A stretch of DNA of 64,000 nt from Wenzhouxiangella sp042310355. GTDB lineage: Bacteria; Pseudomonadota; Gammaproteobacteria; Xanthomonadales; Wenzhouxiangellaceae. Below, piece by piece: positions 1 through 10,020 of this stretch (positions within the stretch are counted from its first letter, which is position 1; the number at the start of each line of letters is the position of its first letter). The notes below the pieces were generated by a model. That model saw only the letters and a list, made by a program, of their open reading frames with translations. It was not told the origin of the DNA and did no database searches. The position numbers and the translations under genes were made by a program. The DNA is taken from positions 18,937 through 82,936 of the forward strand of contig NZ_JBHJMR010000013.1 in assembly GCF_042310355.1 (NCBI RefSeq), read 5' to 3'.

Positions 1-1
1 A

Positions 2-820
2 CCGACCGTCGTCGTCGACTGCACGGCCGACCCGGATCTGCCGGCCCTGTATCCCGGCTGGCTCGAGGCCGGCATCGGCGTGGTCACGCCCAACAAGCAC
101 GGCTTCTCGGCCGACCTGGGGCTGTATCACCGCATCCACCGGGCGGCTCGCGTCGGCAACGCGCCGCTGGCCTACTCGGCCACGGTGGGCGCCGGACTGC
201 CGATTCTCTCGTCCCTGCGGCGCCTGCGCCGCGCCGGCGCGGTGCCGGCGCGACTCAGCGCGGTGGTCTCGGGCACGCTCGCCCACGTGTTTGCGCAAAT
301 GGCCGACGGGCAACCGCTGTCGGCCGCCGTCGACGACGCCCGCGAGCGCGGCTTCACCGAGCCGGACCCGCTGGAAGACCTTTCGGGCAGCGACGTGGCG
401 CGCAAGCTCGTGATCATGCTGCGCGAAGCCGGCCTGGACGACATCGCGGTCGAACGCCAGCCGGTTGTGGCCGACGACTGGGCCGACCAGGCCCGGCAAG
501 GCCCTGCGGTGATCACGGCCCTGCGCGAGCGCGACGGCGAATGGCGGCAGCGCTTCGAGTCGGCACGGGCCGCCGGCGAGACCTGGGCCTACCTGGCGCA
601 GTTCGGGCCCGAGGGTGCGAGCGTCGGACCGCTTCGTCTCGACCGCCGCTCGCCGTTCGCGCGGCTCGGCGGCAGCGCCAACCTGGTTCGCATCGAGCTG
701 GCCGACGATCCTCGAACACCGCTGGAAGTCCGCGGCCCCGGCGCCGGGGTGGCGGTCACGGCCGGCTCGGTGCTCGCCGACCTGGTCGAGGCCGCCGGGG
801 CGCTGTGCGGCCCGCGATGA
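2..820 (+). CDS. Homoserine dehydrogenase domain, 5'-truncated (probably ThrA/MetL-type bifunctional enzyme)
   Basis: The frame is open from base 2, so the gene starts outside the window; about 272 residues remain. Homoserine dehydrogenase reduces aspartate semialdehyde to homoserine for threonine and methionine synthesis in the cytoplasm. Visible motifs are VVTPNKHG at the end of the NAD-binding part, the substrate-site segment SATVGAGLPI, GFTEPDPLEDLSGSDVARK, and the closing GPGAGVAVTAGSVLADL. The wording of these blocks (EPDP..DLSG.DVARK) is that of the dehydrogenase half of bifunctional aspartokinase/homoserine dehydrogenases, so an aspartokinase domain probably lies upstream, but it cannot be seen. 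The stop codon is followed by a 91-base gap before the diguanylate cyclase gene. Confidence 0.88.
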   Translation, partial: PTVVVDCTADPDLPALYPGWLEAGIGVVTPNKHGFSADLGLYHRIHRAARVGNAPLAYSATVGAGLPILSSLRRLRRAGAVPARLSAVVSGTLAHVFAQMADGQPLSAAVDDARERGFTEPDPLEDLSGSDVARKLVIMLREAGLDDIAVERQPVVADDWADQARQGPAVITALRERDGEWRQRFESARAAGETWAYLAQFGPEGASVGPLRLDRRSPFARLGGSANLVRIELADDPRTPLEVRGPGAGVAVTAGSVLADLVEAAGALCGPR

Positions 821-911
821 CATCAGACCGTTCGCGCGCAGGCCTTTTCGGGCGTATTCTAGGAAGTACGGACCGTATTGCCTTCGAATTTCCTCAATCG
901 GGAGTTGGGCC

Positions 912-1829
912 ATGAACATGACCGCCATGAGCGCTGCCCTGCCGCACGACTCGTGTATGCAGGGCCTGGCGCAGGCCGCCCTGGAGGCGAGCTACGACTC
1001 GATCCTGATTACCGACGCCAACCTGGACCATCCCCGGATCGTCTACGTCAACCCGGCCTTCTGCCAGATGACGGGCTGGACGCGCGAAGAAGTGATCGGC
1101 CGCACGCCAGCCATCCTCCAGGGCGAGGACACCGACCGCGAAGTCACCCGGCGGCTGCGGCAGGCGCTCGAGGCCGGCCGCGACTTCGAAGGCCGCACCC
1201 TCAACTACCGCAAGGACGGCCGCCGATTTCACATCGAGTGGCGCACCTCGCCGGTCAGGAATGAGAACGGGGAGGTCACGCACTACCTGGCCATTCAGCG
1301 CGACGTTACCGCCCATGTACGGTTGATGCGCCGCCTGGTCGAGCGCGCCGAGTCCGACCAGTTGACCGAACTGCTCAATCATGGCGCCGGCGAACGCGAG
1401 CTGGAACTGCAGATTGCCCGGGCCGTGGAAAGCGGCCAGCCCCTGAGCGTGGTGTTGCTCGACATCGACCACTTCAAGCCCGTCAATGATGAACACGGCC
1501 ACCAGATGGGTGATCTGGTGCTCGAACGGATCGGTCGCCTGATCAACCAGCGCCTGAACCGGCAGGACATCGGCGTGCGCTGGGGCGGGGAGGAGTTCCT
1601 GCTGGTGCTGCTCGATACCGATCTCGAGGGCGCCCGGCGGGCAGCGGAAACCTTCCGGGGACTGATCGAGGCAACCGGGTTCCACGACGAAATCCGCATC
1701 ACCGCGAGCTTCGGGGTCGCGCAATGGCGACCGCAAGACACGCCCGAGACACTCTTCAAACGTGCCGACGTCGCTCTCTACGAAGCGAAAGAAAGCGGCC
1801 GCAACCGGGTCTGCATCGCCGGGGACTGA
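912..1829 (+). CDS. PAS (LOV-like) - GGDEF diguanylate cyclase
   Basis: The 305-residue protein should make cyclic di-GMP from two GTP. I chose ATG 912 because GGGAG lies 7 bases upstream; the open frame extends further but overlaps the preceding gene. Residues about 25-135 form a PAS domain worded like a LOV domain (IVYVNPAFCQMTGW, EEVIGR, LQG, NYRKDGRRF), yet the position of the flavin-adduct cysteine in GRNCRFLQ is proline (Pro66 in GRTPAILQG). Residues about 150-303 are a GGDEF domain with LLDIDHFKPVND and an intact GGEEF active site at 225-229. The product-inhibition RxxD motif reads NRQD, so the arginine is absent. No membrane segment is seen. Light sensing by a cysteine adduct is therefore unlikely; another ligand or partner probably controls it. 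Confidence 0.93.
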   Translation: MNMTAMSAALPHDSCMQGLAQAALEASYDSILITDANLDHPRIVYVNPAFCQMTGWTREEVIGRTPAILQGEDTDREVTRRLRQALEAGRDFEGRTLNYRKDGRRFHIEWRTSPVRNENGEVTHYLAIQRDVTAHVRLMRRLVERAESDQLTELLNHGAGERELELQIARAVESGQPLSVVLLDIDHFKPVNDEHGHQMGDLVLERIGRLINQRLNRQDIGVRWGGEEFLLVLLDTDLEGARRAAETFRGLIEATGFHDEIRITASFGVAQWRPQDTPETLFKRADVALYEAKESGRNRVCIAGD

Positions 1830-1839
1830 TCGACCCGTA

Positions 1840-2457
1840 CTAGCGCCGGTAGAGATACTCCTGCATGCCGTTGCCCAGCAGCATGGTCTTTTCCGAGCCG
1901 AATCCGGGCAGGCGCTTCTCGAGCTCCTTGGGGCTGTAGCGCGGCGCGGGAATCGCTTCGAGCGCAGCCTCGTCCGGTTCGGCCAGCAGTTCGAGGCCAA
2001 CCGGCGCGAAAGAGGCCGGAACGGCCGGCATGCGCGTGGCCCGGTATTCGATCAATGCGTGCAGCCTCGCGCGCGGTGAGGCGCGCTCGGCCAGGCGACG
2101 GCCCAGCGCCTCGATCACGGCGGCCGGCAGGTAGTTGAGCAGGTTCCAGCACAGCACCAGGTCAACCGTCTCGCCGTGCGCGGGCGGCAACAGGCCGTCG
2201 AGCCAGCGCTCGACGGCCTGCGGCCCTTCTTCGTCCTCGACGTCCGGCAACTCGGCCAGCCGGCCGGGCAGGTCGACCACGTCAAGCCGGCAGCGATAGC
2301 GACCGAACAGATCGACCGTGCCGGCTCGCGCGCGTCCCAGGTCGAGCACCACGTGGCGGCGGTCGTCCTCGAAGGCCTCGACCGCCATGGCGAAAAGCGG
2401 GGCGCGTATCGGCTCCGGGCCGCCCCCTTCGAGCGGCCGTGCGGCAGTGCTGTTCAT
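1840..2457 (-). CDS. Methyltransferase-like protein of unknown substrate
   Basis: This 205-residue protein resembles a small class I SAM-dependent methyltransferase. VVLDLGRARAGTVDLF near residue 37 is in the place of the SAM-binding motif I but is not the classic DxGxGxG. The segment DLVLCWNLLNYLP (about residues 98-110) resembles the post-motif strand seen in such enzymes, followed by LHALIEYRATRMP. The substrate cannot be inferred. It ends 10 bases from the convergent diguanylate cyclase and is probably co-oriented with the bactofilin gene, whose 3' end is 23 bases upstream of its start. Some catalytic residues may be lost, so activity is uncertain. Confidence 0.6.
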   Translation of the reverse strand: MNSTAARPLEGGGPEPIRAPLFAMAVEAFEDDRRHVVLDLGRARAGTVDLFGRYRCRLDVVDLPGRLAELPDVEDEEGPQAVERWLDGLLPPAHGETVDLVLCWNLLNYLPAAVIEALGRRLAERASPRARLHALIEYRATRMPAVPASFAPVGLELLAEPDEAALEAIPAPRYSPKELEKRLPGFGSEKTMLLGNGMQEYLYRR

Positions 2458-2480
2458 TCAGGCCGTCCCGGGTGAATGCT

Positions 2481-3038
2481 TCAGTGGCTGGCCTGCTTGC
2501 CCGCTTGTCCACCGGACTTGGCCCCGCCGGCATCCGCATGCGGCGAGTCGGCCTTGGCGCCTGCATTCGCCGTCGGTGCGGACTTCTGCCCCGAGAAGGC
2601 CTTGCTGAGCGTCTCGCCCTTGGCGTCCATGTCGATCGACCCGTTGAACTGGGCACCGTCTTCCAGACTCACGCGAGGGGCCGCGATGCTGCCTTTCACG
2701 CGCGCGGACTTGCGGATGACGACCTGCTCGGAGGCGACGAGATTGCCGTCCATCCGGCCGTCGACAAAGATCGAGTGAGCATAGACATCGGCGGCAACAT
2801 CCCCCTGGCTGCCGATCGTGACGCTGTTGTTCTTGAGTTCGACGGTCCCCTTGACCTTGCCTTCGATGACCAGGTCCTCGTCACCGCGCAGCTTGCCGTC
2901 GACATTGATCGACGGGCCGATCATGGCCGTGCCGCCCGAGTTGCGCGGCGCCGGGCGCGGTGCGCTGGTGGAGGCTTCGGGCTTGCGGCTTTCGCCGGCG
3001 GTGGATTCGGATTCTTGCTGATCGCGCTTGTTGAACAT
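2481..3038 (-). CDS. Bactofilin (polymer-forming cytoskeletal protein)
   Basis: A 185-residue bactofilin. These proteins self-assemble into membrane-associated filaments that scaffold cell-shape, stalk, pilus or chemosensory machines. The central part (about residues 38-140) shows the right-handed beta-helix pattern: IGPSINVDGKLRGDEDLVIEG, then VELKNNSVTIG, DVYAHSIFVDGRMDGN and VKGSIAAPRVSLEDGAQFNG. The N-terminal (about 36 residues) and C-terminal (about 45 residues) tails are low-complexity Ala/Gly/Ser/Lys sequence, as in the family. ATG 3038 is preferred over the upstream in-frame ATG at 3101 because AGGA stands 8 bases before it and the family has a short unstructured head. The next gene upstream on the strand is rpoD. 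Confidence 0.92.
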   Translation of the reverse strand: MFNKRDQQESESTAGESRKPEASTSAPRPAPRNSGGTAMIGPSINVDGKLRGDEDLVIEGKVKGTVELKNNSVTIGSQGDVAADVYAHSIFVDGRMDGNLVASEQVVIRKSARVKGSIAAPRVSLEDGAQFNGSIDMDAKGETLSKAFSGQKSAPTANAGAKADSPHADAGGAKSGGQAGKQASH

Positions 3039-3125
3039 CCTTGTGTCCTGCTTTGGGGATTGGGGGCTGTTCAAGCTACTCCCGGGCGCCAGGGTGGTCA
3101 AGTGCCGGAAGACAGGAATGCGACC

Positions 3126-3147
3126 GGCCGGGCAACGTGGCCCGGCC
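3126..3147 (-). terminator. Possible hairpin terminator after rpoD
   Basis: An 8-bp GC stem (GGCCGGGC / GCCCGGCC) lies 20 bases beyond the rpoD stop on the minus strand. It has no clear U-tract, so it may be only a weak or Rho-assisted end. Confidence 0.4.
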
Positions 3148-3167
3148 AGTGCGTGACAGACGTCACA

Positions 3168-5050
<1,883 letters not shown>

Positions 5051-5054
<4 letters not shown>

Positions 5055-6784
5055 ATTTGTCCGTCTTCGTTGCGCCGGCTCAGCAAGCGGCGCAGTTCGC
5101 TGGTGCGGTCTGCATCGAGACCCCCTTCGTTCAGTTGGGCCTGCTGAAGCTCTCGAATTCTGGTCTGTACCATTTGACGACGGATTCTGGCCAGAGTTTG
5201 CGTCAGCGCCGCCGGCATTTCTTCCGGATCAGAGATCACTTCGCGGGTCGCCAGGCGGGCAAGCCATGGCGCTTCGCGGCGATCTCGCCAGGCCTCCAGA
5301 AGCTTAGCCGTAGAAAACTGGGGCTTGTGGCGGCAAAAGTCAATCAATTCGCGCAGGAAATCCACTCCGCGGACCGTTGCCGGGGCATCAAGCGCGTCCT
5401 CGGGCAGCCCGGCGGCCAGCCCCGGACGCTGCACGAGCAGGGCCACGGCGTACTGCACGGGCGTGAGCGAGCGATCCTCGTCCGCGGCCGCGGCAGGCCT
5501 CGCCTGCGGCCGACCCTCGGCTTTCGGCTGGATGCGCCCGCCGTGACCGGCGCGCCGAACCAGCTCCTCGCGCATCATGTCGGCGAACGCGCCCTCGGGC
5601 AACTTCTCGAGGTACGGCTCGGCCAGCGCCACCAGTCGCGCGCGCCCGTCCAGGCTGGTCATATCCAGCGATTCGGCCAGGTGATCGAAGAAGAAGGCCG
5701 ACAGCGGCCGGGCATCGTCGAGCATCTGCGCCATCGCGGCCTGCCCCTGGCCGCGAACCAGCGAATCGGGGTCCTCGCCTTCGGGCAGGAACAGGAATCT
5801 GACCTCGCGATTGGATTTCAGTTCCGGCAGCGCCGCCTCGAGGCCACGCCAGGCCGCCTGTCGTCCGGCGCGATCACCGTCGAAGCAGAACACCACCACC
5901 GGCGAGGCACGAAAAAGCAGGCCCATGTGGTCGGAGGTGACCGAGGTGCCCAGCGTGGCGACGGCGTTGTCGAATCCGAACTGGAACAGCGCGGCCGCGT
6001 CCATGTAGCCCTCAACCACCAGGATGCGCGGCGGCAGGCCGCCGCGGCGCACCTGGTAGAGCCGGTAGAGCTCACGGCCCTTGTGAAAAACCGGCGTCTC
6101 GGGCGAGTTCATGTACTTCGGACCGCGCTCGCCGAGCGAGCGTCCGCCGAAGGCGATCACCCGACCGCGACGGTCGTGAATGGGAAACATTACCCGGTCG
6201 CGGAACTTGTCGATGACGCGCCCGTCGCGGCGCGTGATCAGTCCGGCCTGCTCGAGTTCCTGCGGCCCGAACCCCTCCTGCTGCAGAAAATCCGCGAGCG
6301 CCTGCCACGCCTGCGGGGCGTAGCCGATGCCAAATTCGTCAACCGTGGCCTTGTCGAAACCGCGCCCTTTCAGGTAATCGCGGGCCGCCTCGCTGGCACC
6401 GAGCTGGCGGCGAAACCAGTTCTGCGCCTGCGACAGGGCCTGATACAGCCGGTCGTTGCTCTTGACCGGCGCGCGACCGGCTTCGCGCGGCACTTCCAGG
6501 CCGGCGGTGTGCGCCAGCTCCTCGATCGCGGCGGGGAATTCCAGGCCGTCGTACTGCATGACGAAACCGATCGCCGTACCGTGCGCACCGCAACCGAAGC
6601 AGTGGTAGAACTGCTTGTCGGAGCTGACGGTGAACGACGGCGTCTTCTCGTCGTGGAAGGGACACAGGGCCTTGTGTTCGCCCCGGCCGGCCGGCTTGAG
6701 CTCAACGCGCGAACCGATCACTTCGACGATATCGGTGCGCTCCAGCAGGGATTCGATGAAATCTTCGGGGATGAGGCCGGGCAC
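5051..6784 (-). CDS. dnaG: DNA primase DnaG
   Basis: 577 residues, the usual size. It lays RNA primers at the replication fork. The N-terminal CHC2 zinc finger is complete: Cys41, His44, Cys62, Cys65 (CPFH ... CFGC). The catalytic core includes the RNAP-basic motif and the TOPRIM metal site, with VVEGYMD and FDGDRAGRQA. The C-terminal region (about 430-577) corresponds to the DnaB-interaction domain and is the least conserved. The gene lies between the GatB/YqeY-domain gene (gap 23 bases) and rpoD (ATGA overlap), the classic macromolecular-synthesis arrangement. Confidence 0.99.
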
Positions 6785-6807
6785 AGGACCAGTTCAGCGA
6801 CCCGGGG

Positions 6808-7254
6808 CTAGCCGGCCAGCCGCGATCGCACCAGCCTGGAAACCTCAGCCATGTCGGCGCGCCCCTGTAGGCGCGGCTTGAGCAGGCCCATGACCTGGCC
6901 CATGCCGCTCATGTCGGTGGCATCGGCCTCGGCGATGGTCTTGTCGATGATCTCGACGAGCTCGTGCTCGGGAAGCTGCTCGGGCAGGTAGGGCTCGAGG
7001 ATCGCGATCTCCGCTTCCTCGCTCTCGGCCAGCTCGGGCCGACTTCCCTCCCGGTACTGCTCGGCCGATTCGCGGCGCTGCTTGATCATCTTCTCGATCA
7101 CGGCCAGCACCTGCGCATCGTCGAGCTCGATGCGCTCGTCGATCTCGCGCTGCTTGATCGCGGCGGTGACCATGCGCAGGGTCTTGAGGCGCTCCTTCTC
7201 ACCGGAACGCATCGCCTGCTTGACGTCATCGTTGAGCTGCGTTTTCAGCGACAT
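6808..7254 (-). CDS. GatB/YqeY domain-containing protein
   Basis: A 148-residue single-domain protein, beginning MSLKTQLNDDVKQAMRSGEK, with VIEKMIKQRRESAEQY and the C-terminal GMGQVMGLLKPRLQGRADM. The fold is the tRNA-binding-like tail domain of the GatB amidotransferase subunit. The free-standing YqeY form is often encoded between rpsU and dnaG, as here. Its biochemical role is not established; an effect on tRNA amidation or translation is only inferred from the domain. It lies 40 bases after rpsU and 23 before dnaG, so it is very probably in their transcript. Confidence 0.93.
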   Translation of the reverse strand: MSLKTQLNDDVKQAMRSGEKERLKTLRMVTAAIKQREIDERIELDDAQVLAVIEKMIKQRRESAEQYREGSRPELAESEEAEIAILEPYLPEQLPEHELVEIIDKTIAEADATDMSGMGQVMGLLKPRLQGRADMAEVSRLVRSRLAG

Positions 7255-7294
7255 GACCGGCCCGTCCCGCCGAGAAGTTGCGTAGAATGCTTGA

Positions 7295-7510
7295 TCAGTA
7301 GAGCCGCTTGCGGTTCACGCGCTCGCGCGAGATCTTGCGCAGGTGGCGCTTGACGGCCGCGGCCTTCTTGCGCTTGCGTTCCTGGGTCGGCTTTTCGTAG
7401 AACTCGCGGCGGCGCGCTTCGGCGACCACGCCGGCTTTTTCGCAGGAGCGCTTGAAGCGGCGCAGCGCGTATTCGAACGGTTCGTTTTCCTTGACCTTTA
7501 CACTGGGCAT
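7295..7510 (-). CDS. rpsU: 30S ribosomal protein bS21
   Basis: 71 residues, starting MPSVKVKENEPFEYALRRFK and rich in Lys/Arg, the standard length and wording of bS21, which sits on the 30S platform near the anti-Shine-Dalgarno end of 16S rRNA. It is the first gene of the rpsU-yqeY-dnaG-rpoD block and is divergent from tsaD. A promoter with a perfect TATAAT -10 box lies 36 bases upstream. Confidence 0.99.
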   Translation of the reverse strand: MPSVKVKENEPFEYALRRFKRSCEKAGVVAEARRREFYEKPTQERKRKKAAAVKRHLRKISRERVNRKRLY

Positions 7511-7546
7511 TAAAATTCCCTAAACGGATTTCGTGGAAAGCTGACC

Positions 7547-7576
7547 ATTATAAACGTGGAAATGCCCGACGTGCAA
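7547..7576 (-). promoter_or_regulatory. Predicted sigma-70 promoter of the rpsU-dnaG-rpoD operon
   Basis: Reading the minus strand, a -35-like TTGCAC (7571-7576) is separated by 18 bases from a perfect TATAAT (7547-7552), 36 bases before the rpsU ATG. The boxes overlap the start of tsaD on the other strand, so the two divergent genes share their control region. Confidence 0.6.
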
Positions 7577-8572
7577 AACATTCTCGGCATCGAGACCTCC
7601 TGCGACGAAACCGGCGTGGCCCTGTACAGCGCCGCGAGCGGGCTGGTCGGCGACCTGGTCTACACCCAGGCCGACCACGCCGCTTACGGTGGCGTGGTGC
7701 CGGAACTGGCCTCGCGCGACCACGTCCGCAAGCTGCCGGGCATGGTGCGCGAGCTGCTCGATTCGGCCGGCATGCCGGCCAGCGAGCTCGATGCCGTGGC
7801 CTACACCGCCGGCCCGGGCCTGGCCGGCGCCCTGCTGGTGGGCGCGGCCACCGGTGTTGCCCTGGCTGCCGCGCTGGGGGTGCCGGCCATCGCCGTCCAC
7901 CACATGGAGGGCCACCTGCTCTCGCCCCTGCTCGAGGACCCCGCTCCGGACTTCCCGTTCGTCGCCCTGCTGGTGTCGGGCGGCCACACCATGCTGGTGG
8001 CGGTCGAAGGGTTCGGCCGCTACCGCCTGCTGGGCGAGACGCTCGACGATGCGGCGGGCGAAGCCTTCGACAAGACCGCGCGCCTGCTCGGCCTGGGTTA
8101 CCCCGGCGGCCCCGAAATCGCCCGCCTGGCCGAGGGCGGCGACCCGAATCGCTACGACTTCCCGCGGCCGATGACCAACCGGCCGGGGCTGGACTTCAGT
8201 TTCTCCGGCCTGAAAACGCACACGCGCGAGCTGGTCGCGCGCGTGACCGAAGCCGACCATGCCGACGTGGCCGCAGGCTTCGAACAGGCCGTGGCCGAAA
8301 CCCTGGCCATCAAGTGCAAGCGTGCGCTGAAGGAAACGCGCACGCAGCGCCTGGTGATCGCCGGCGGGGTAAGCGCCAACACCCGCCTGCGCACCGAACT
8401 CGAGCGCCGCATCCCCGGCCAGGTGTACTATCCCGCCCTGAAATACTGCACCGACAACGGCGCCATGATCGCCCATGCGGGGTGGTATCGGAGGGGGGAA
8501 GCGACGAGGGATGGGTTGATCGCGGTCAAACCACGTTGGTCAATCGAAGCGCTGGGCAAGGGTTCCGAATGA
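7562..8572 (+). CDS. tsaD: tRNA N6-adenosine threonylcarbamoyltransferase TsaD
   Basis: 336 residues from ATG 7562. It transfers the threonylcarbamoyl group to A37 of ANN-decoding tRNAs together with TsaB/TsaE. The ASKHA-fold signatures are present: LGIETSCDETGVALY at the N-terminus, the metal-binding HHMEGH, LLVSGGHTMLV, GEAFDKTARLLGLGYPGGP, and GGVSANTRLR near the C-terminus. An in-frame GTG at 7556 would add two residues, but the ATG gives the family-typical start. It is divergent from rpsU, a common gammaproteobacterial arrangement. Its stop codon lies at the edge of an AT-rich repeat. Confidence 0.98.
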   Translation: MPDVQNILGIETSCDETGVALYSAASGLVGDLVYTQADHAAYGGVVPELASRDHVRKLPGMVRELLDSAGMPASELDAVAYTAGPGLAGALLVGAATGVALAAALGVPAIAVHHMEGHLLSPLLEDPAPDFPFVALLVSGGHTMLVAVEGFGRYRLLGETLDDAAGEAFDKTARLLGLGYPGGPEIARLAEGGDPNRYDFPRPMTNRPGLDFSFSGLKTHTRELVARVTEADHADVAAGFEQAVAETLAIKCKRALKETRTQRLVIAGGVSANTRLRTELERRIPGQVYYPALKYCTDNGAMIAHAGWYRRGEATRDGLIAVKPRWSIEALGKGSE

Positions 8573-8585
8573 CCAAGTACGCTGT

Positions 8586-8755
8586 GAATGACCAATGACC
8601 AAGCACCAATTTACAAACAATGTTCAGGGACCGAATGAAGAAATGACCGAAACTTGCTTCGATCACTTTTCGGTGCCGCAGCAACCGTTTGGAATTTCGG
8701 TCATTGGGTTTTGTTTGGTACTTGGTGCTTGTGAATTGAAAATTTGCGTACTCAC
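8586..8755 (+). repeat. Family A AT-rich inverted repeat, copy 1 (empty)
   Basis: Between tsaD and folB the GC content drops sharply. The left part (8586-8652) and the reverse complement of the right part (8692-8755) share CAAGCACCAA, a run like ACAAACAA or ACCAAACAA, and AATGACCGAAA. The roughly 40-base centre differs. The words match those flanking the four-helix-bundle gene at 45.06-45.42 kb. No gene is credible here. Confidence 0.8.
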
Positions 8756-8821
8756 TTCCACCGCACCCGACCGCTGGCACAATCGCACATAGAACCACAC
8801 ACACTGGAAGCACCCCACCAA

Positions 8822-9178
8822 GTGGATATAGTTTTTATAAAGGATCTCGACATCGAGACCGTCATCGGCATCTACGACTGGGAACGCAAGATTCGCCAGA
8901 CCGTGCGCCTGAACCTGGAAATGAGCAGCGACATCCGCGCCGGCGCTGCCAGCGACCGCATCGAGGACGCGCTCGACTACAAGGCCGTGGCCAAGCGCCT
9001 GATCGGCTTCGTCGAGTCGAGCAGCTTCCAGCTGGTCGAGACCCTGGGCGAGCGCTGCGCCGAGATCGTGCTGAACGAGTTCCCGGTCGACTGGCTGCGG
9101 CTGGAACTGGACAAGCCGGGCGCCGTGCGCGGCTCGAAGTCGGTCGGCATTCGCATCGAAAGAGGCCGCCAACCATGA
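8822..9178 (+). CDS. folB: Dihydroneopterin aldolase FolB
   Basis: 118 residues from GTG 8822 (first residues MDIVFIKDLDIETVIGIYDWE). An upstream in-frame ATG at 8744 would add 26 residues reading through the repeat and does not match the family. FolB cleaves dihydroneopterin to hydroxymethyl-dihydropterin in folate synthesis. The family pattern L.IET.IGIYDWER and the Glu/Lys active-site region (SSFQLVETLGERCAE, LELDKPGAVRGSKSVGI) are present. The gene overlaps folK by ATGA, so the two are coupled. No strong ribosome site is visible before the GTG. Confidence 0.95.
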   Translation: MDIVFIKDLDIETVIGIYDWERKIRQTVRLNLEMSSDIRAGAASDRIEDALDYKAVAKRLIGFVESSSFQLVETLGERCAEIVLNEFPVDWLRLELDKPGAVRGSKSVGIRIERGRQP

Positions 9179-9699
9179 GCACCGTCTACCTGGGGCTGGG
9201 GTCGAACCGCAACGCCGAGGCCAACATCCGCGCCGGCGTGCGCGCCCTGTACCGCAAATTCGCCGCCACGGCGATTTCGCCGGTCTACCGGTCCGCCGCC
9301 GTCGGCTTTTCCGGCCAGGACTTTCTCAACTGCGCGGCCCGCATCGAAACCGATCTTGGGCCGAGCGAGCTCAAGGACTGGCTGACGGCACTCGAGGACG
9401 AATACGGCCGCGACCGCAGCCAGCCGAAGTTCTCCGACCGCACGCTCGACATCGACATCCTGCTGTACGACGACAAGGTCGGCGACTTCGACGGCCTGAC
9501 CCTGCCGCGCGACGAGATCCTGAAATACGCCCACGTACTAAAACCCCTGGCCGACCTGGCGCCGCAGTTGAAGCATCCCGAAACCGGGAAGACCTTCGCC
9601 GAGCATTGGGAAGAATTCGAAGGGGATCGGTCCCTGGAGCCGGCCGAGCTCGGCAATGAGCAGCCGACCACGCCCAACTGGTGGGGCAGCGGGGGTTGA
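9175..9699 (+). CDS. folK: 2-amino-4-hydroxy-6-hydroxymethyldihydropteridine pyrophosphokinase FolK
   Basis: 174 residues. It pyrophosphorylates the pterin made by FolB. Signatures are VYLGLGSNRNAEANI at the start, SPVYRSAAVGFSGQDFLNC, and the magnesium-binding DRTLDIDILLYDD. Compared with E. coli FolK (159) it has about 15 extra C-terminal residues rich in Pro/Trp/Gly. The ATG lies inside the folB stop (ATGA). The folate theme continues with the pteridine-reductase-like SDR on the opposite strand. Confidence 0.97.
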   Translation: MSTVYLGLGSNRNAEANIRAGVRALYRKFAATAISPVYRSAAVGFSGQDFLNCAARIETDLGPSELKDWLTALEDEYGRDRSQPKFSDRTLDIDILLYDDKVGDFDGLTLPRDEILKYAHVLKPLADLAPQLKHPETGKTFAEHWEEFEGDRSLEPAELGNEQPTTPNWWGSGG

Positions 9700-9720
9700 A
9701 GAGGCACTCGCCACGGAATC

Positions 9721-9878
9721 TTCAATGACCAAATAACAAGTACCAAACAAATCTCAATGATCGAAATTCCAATGACGTGAAACCGGCGCAGCGGTATAGC
9801 CCGCGCCCGTTTTGATCATTCAAACATTGGCCATTAGAGTTTGTTTGAAAATTAGTGCTTGGTACTTGAAAATTCTTT
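9721..9878 (+). repeat. Family A AT-rich inverted repeat, copy 2 (empty)
   Basis: Left part 9721-9778 and right part 9811-9878 are imperfect inverted copies sharing ACAAGTACCAA/ACCAAGCACTAA, CAAAC and AATGATCGAAA-like words with the copies near 8.6, 45 and 51 kb. A short GC-rich centre (9779-9810) separates them. It lies just after folK. Confidence 0.78.
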
Positions 9879-10020
9879 GTTCGCTTCCCCCGGAACCCGA
9901 CAAGCTCGAAGGGCACTCACCCTGCGCCAAGGGCAGCTTTGGCTGCTGGGGTGACGAGACGCTGCGCCAGGCCATCCGCGCTTTCGCGACGTCACACGTC
10001 TGCTGAAATAAAAATCTCTT
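9879..10020. other. Gene-free spacer between two repeat elements
   Basis: Within the 549-base gap 9700-10248, this portion between the family A and family C repeats shows no supported gene, RNA or signal. Short frames here are inconsistent with the GC-rich codon pattern of the neighbours. Confidence 0.6.

Noticed and set aside
912..1829. Calling the PAS domain a functional LOV photoreceptor
   Set aside because: The adduct cysteine is proline, so classical LOV photochemistry is not supported.
8744..8821. N-terminal extension of folB
   Set aside because: The added residues read through a repeat and do not match FolB; GTG 8822 gives the family start.
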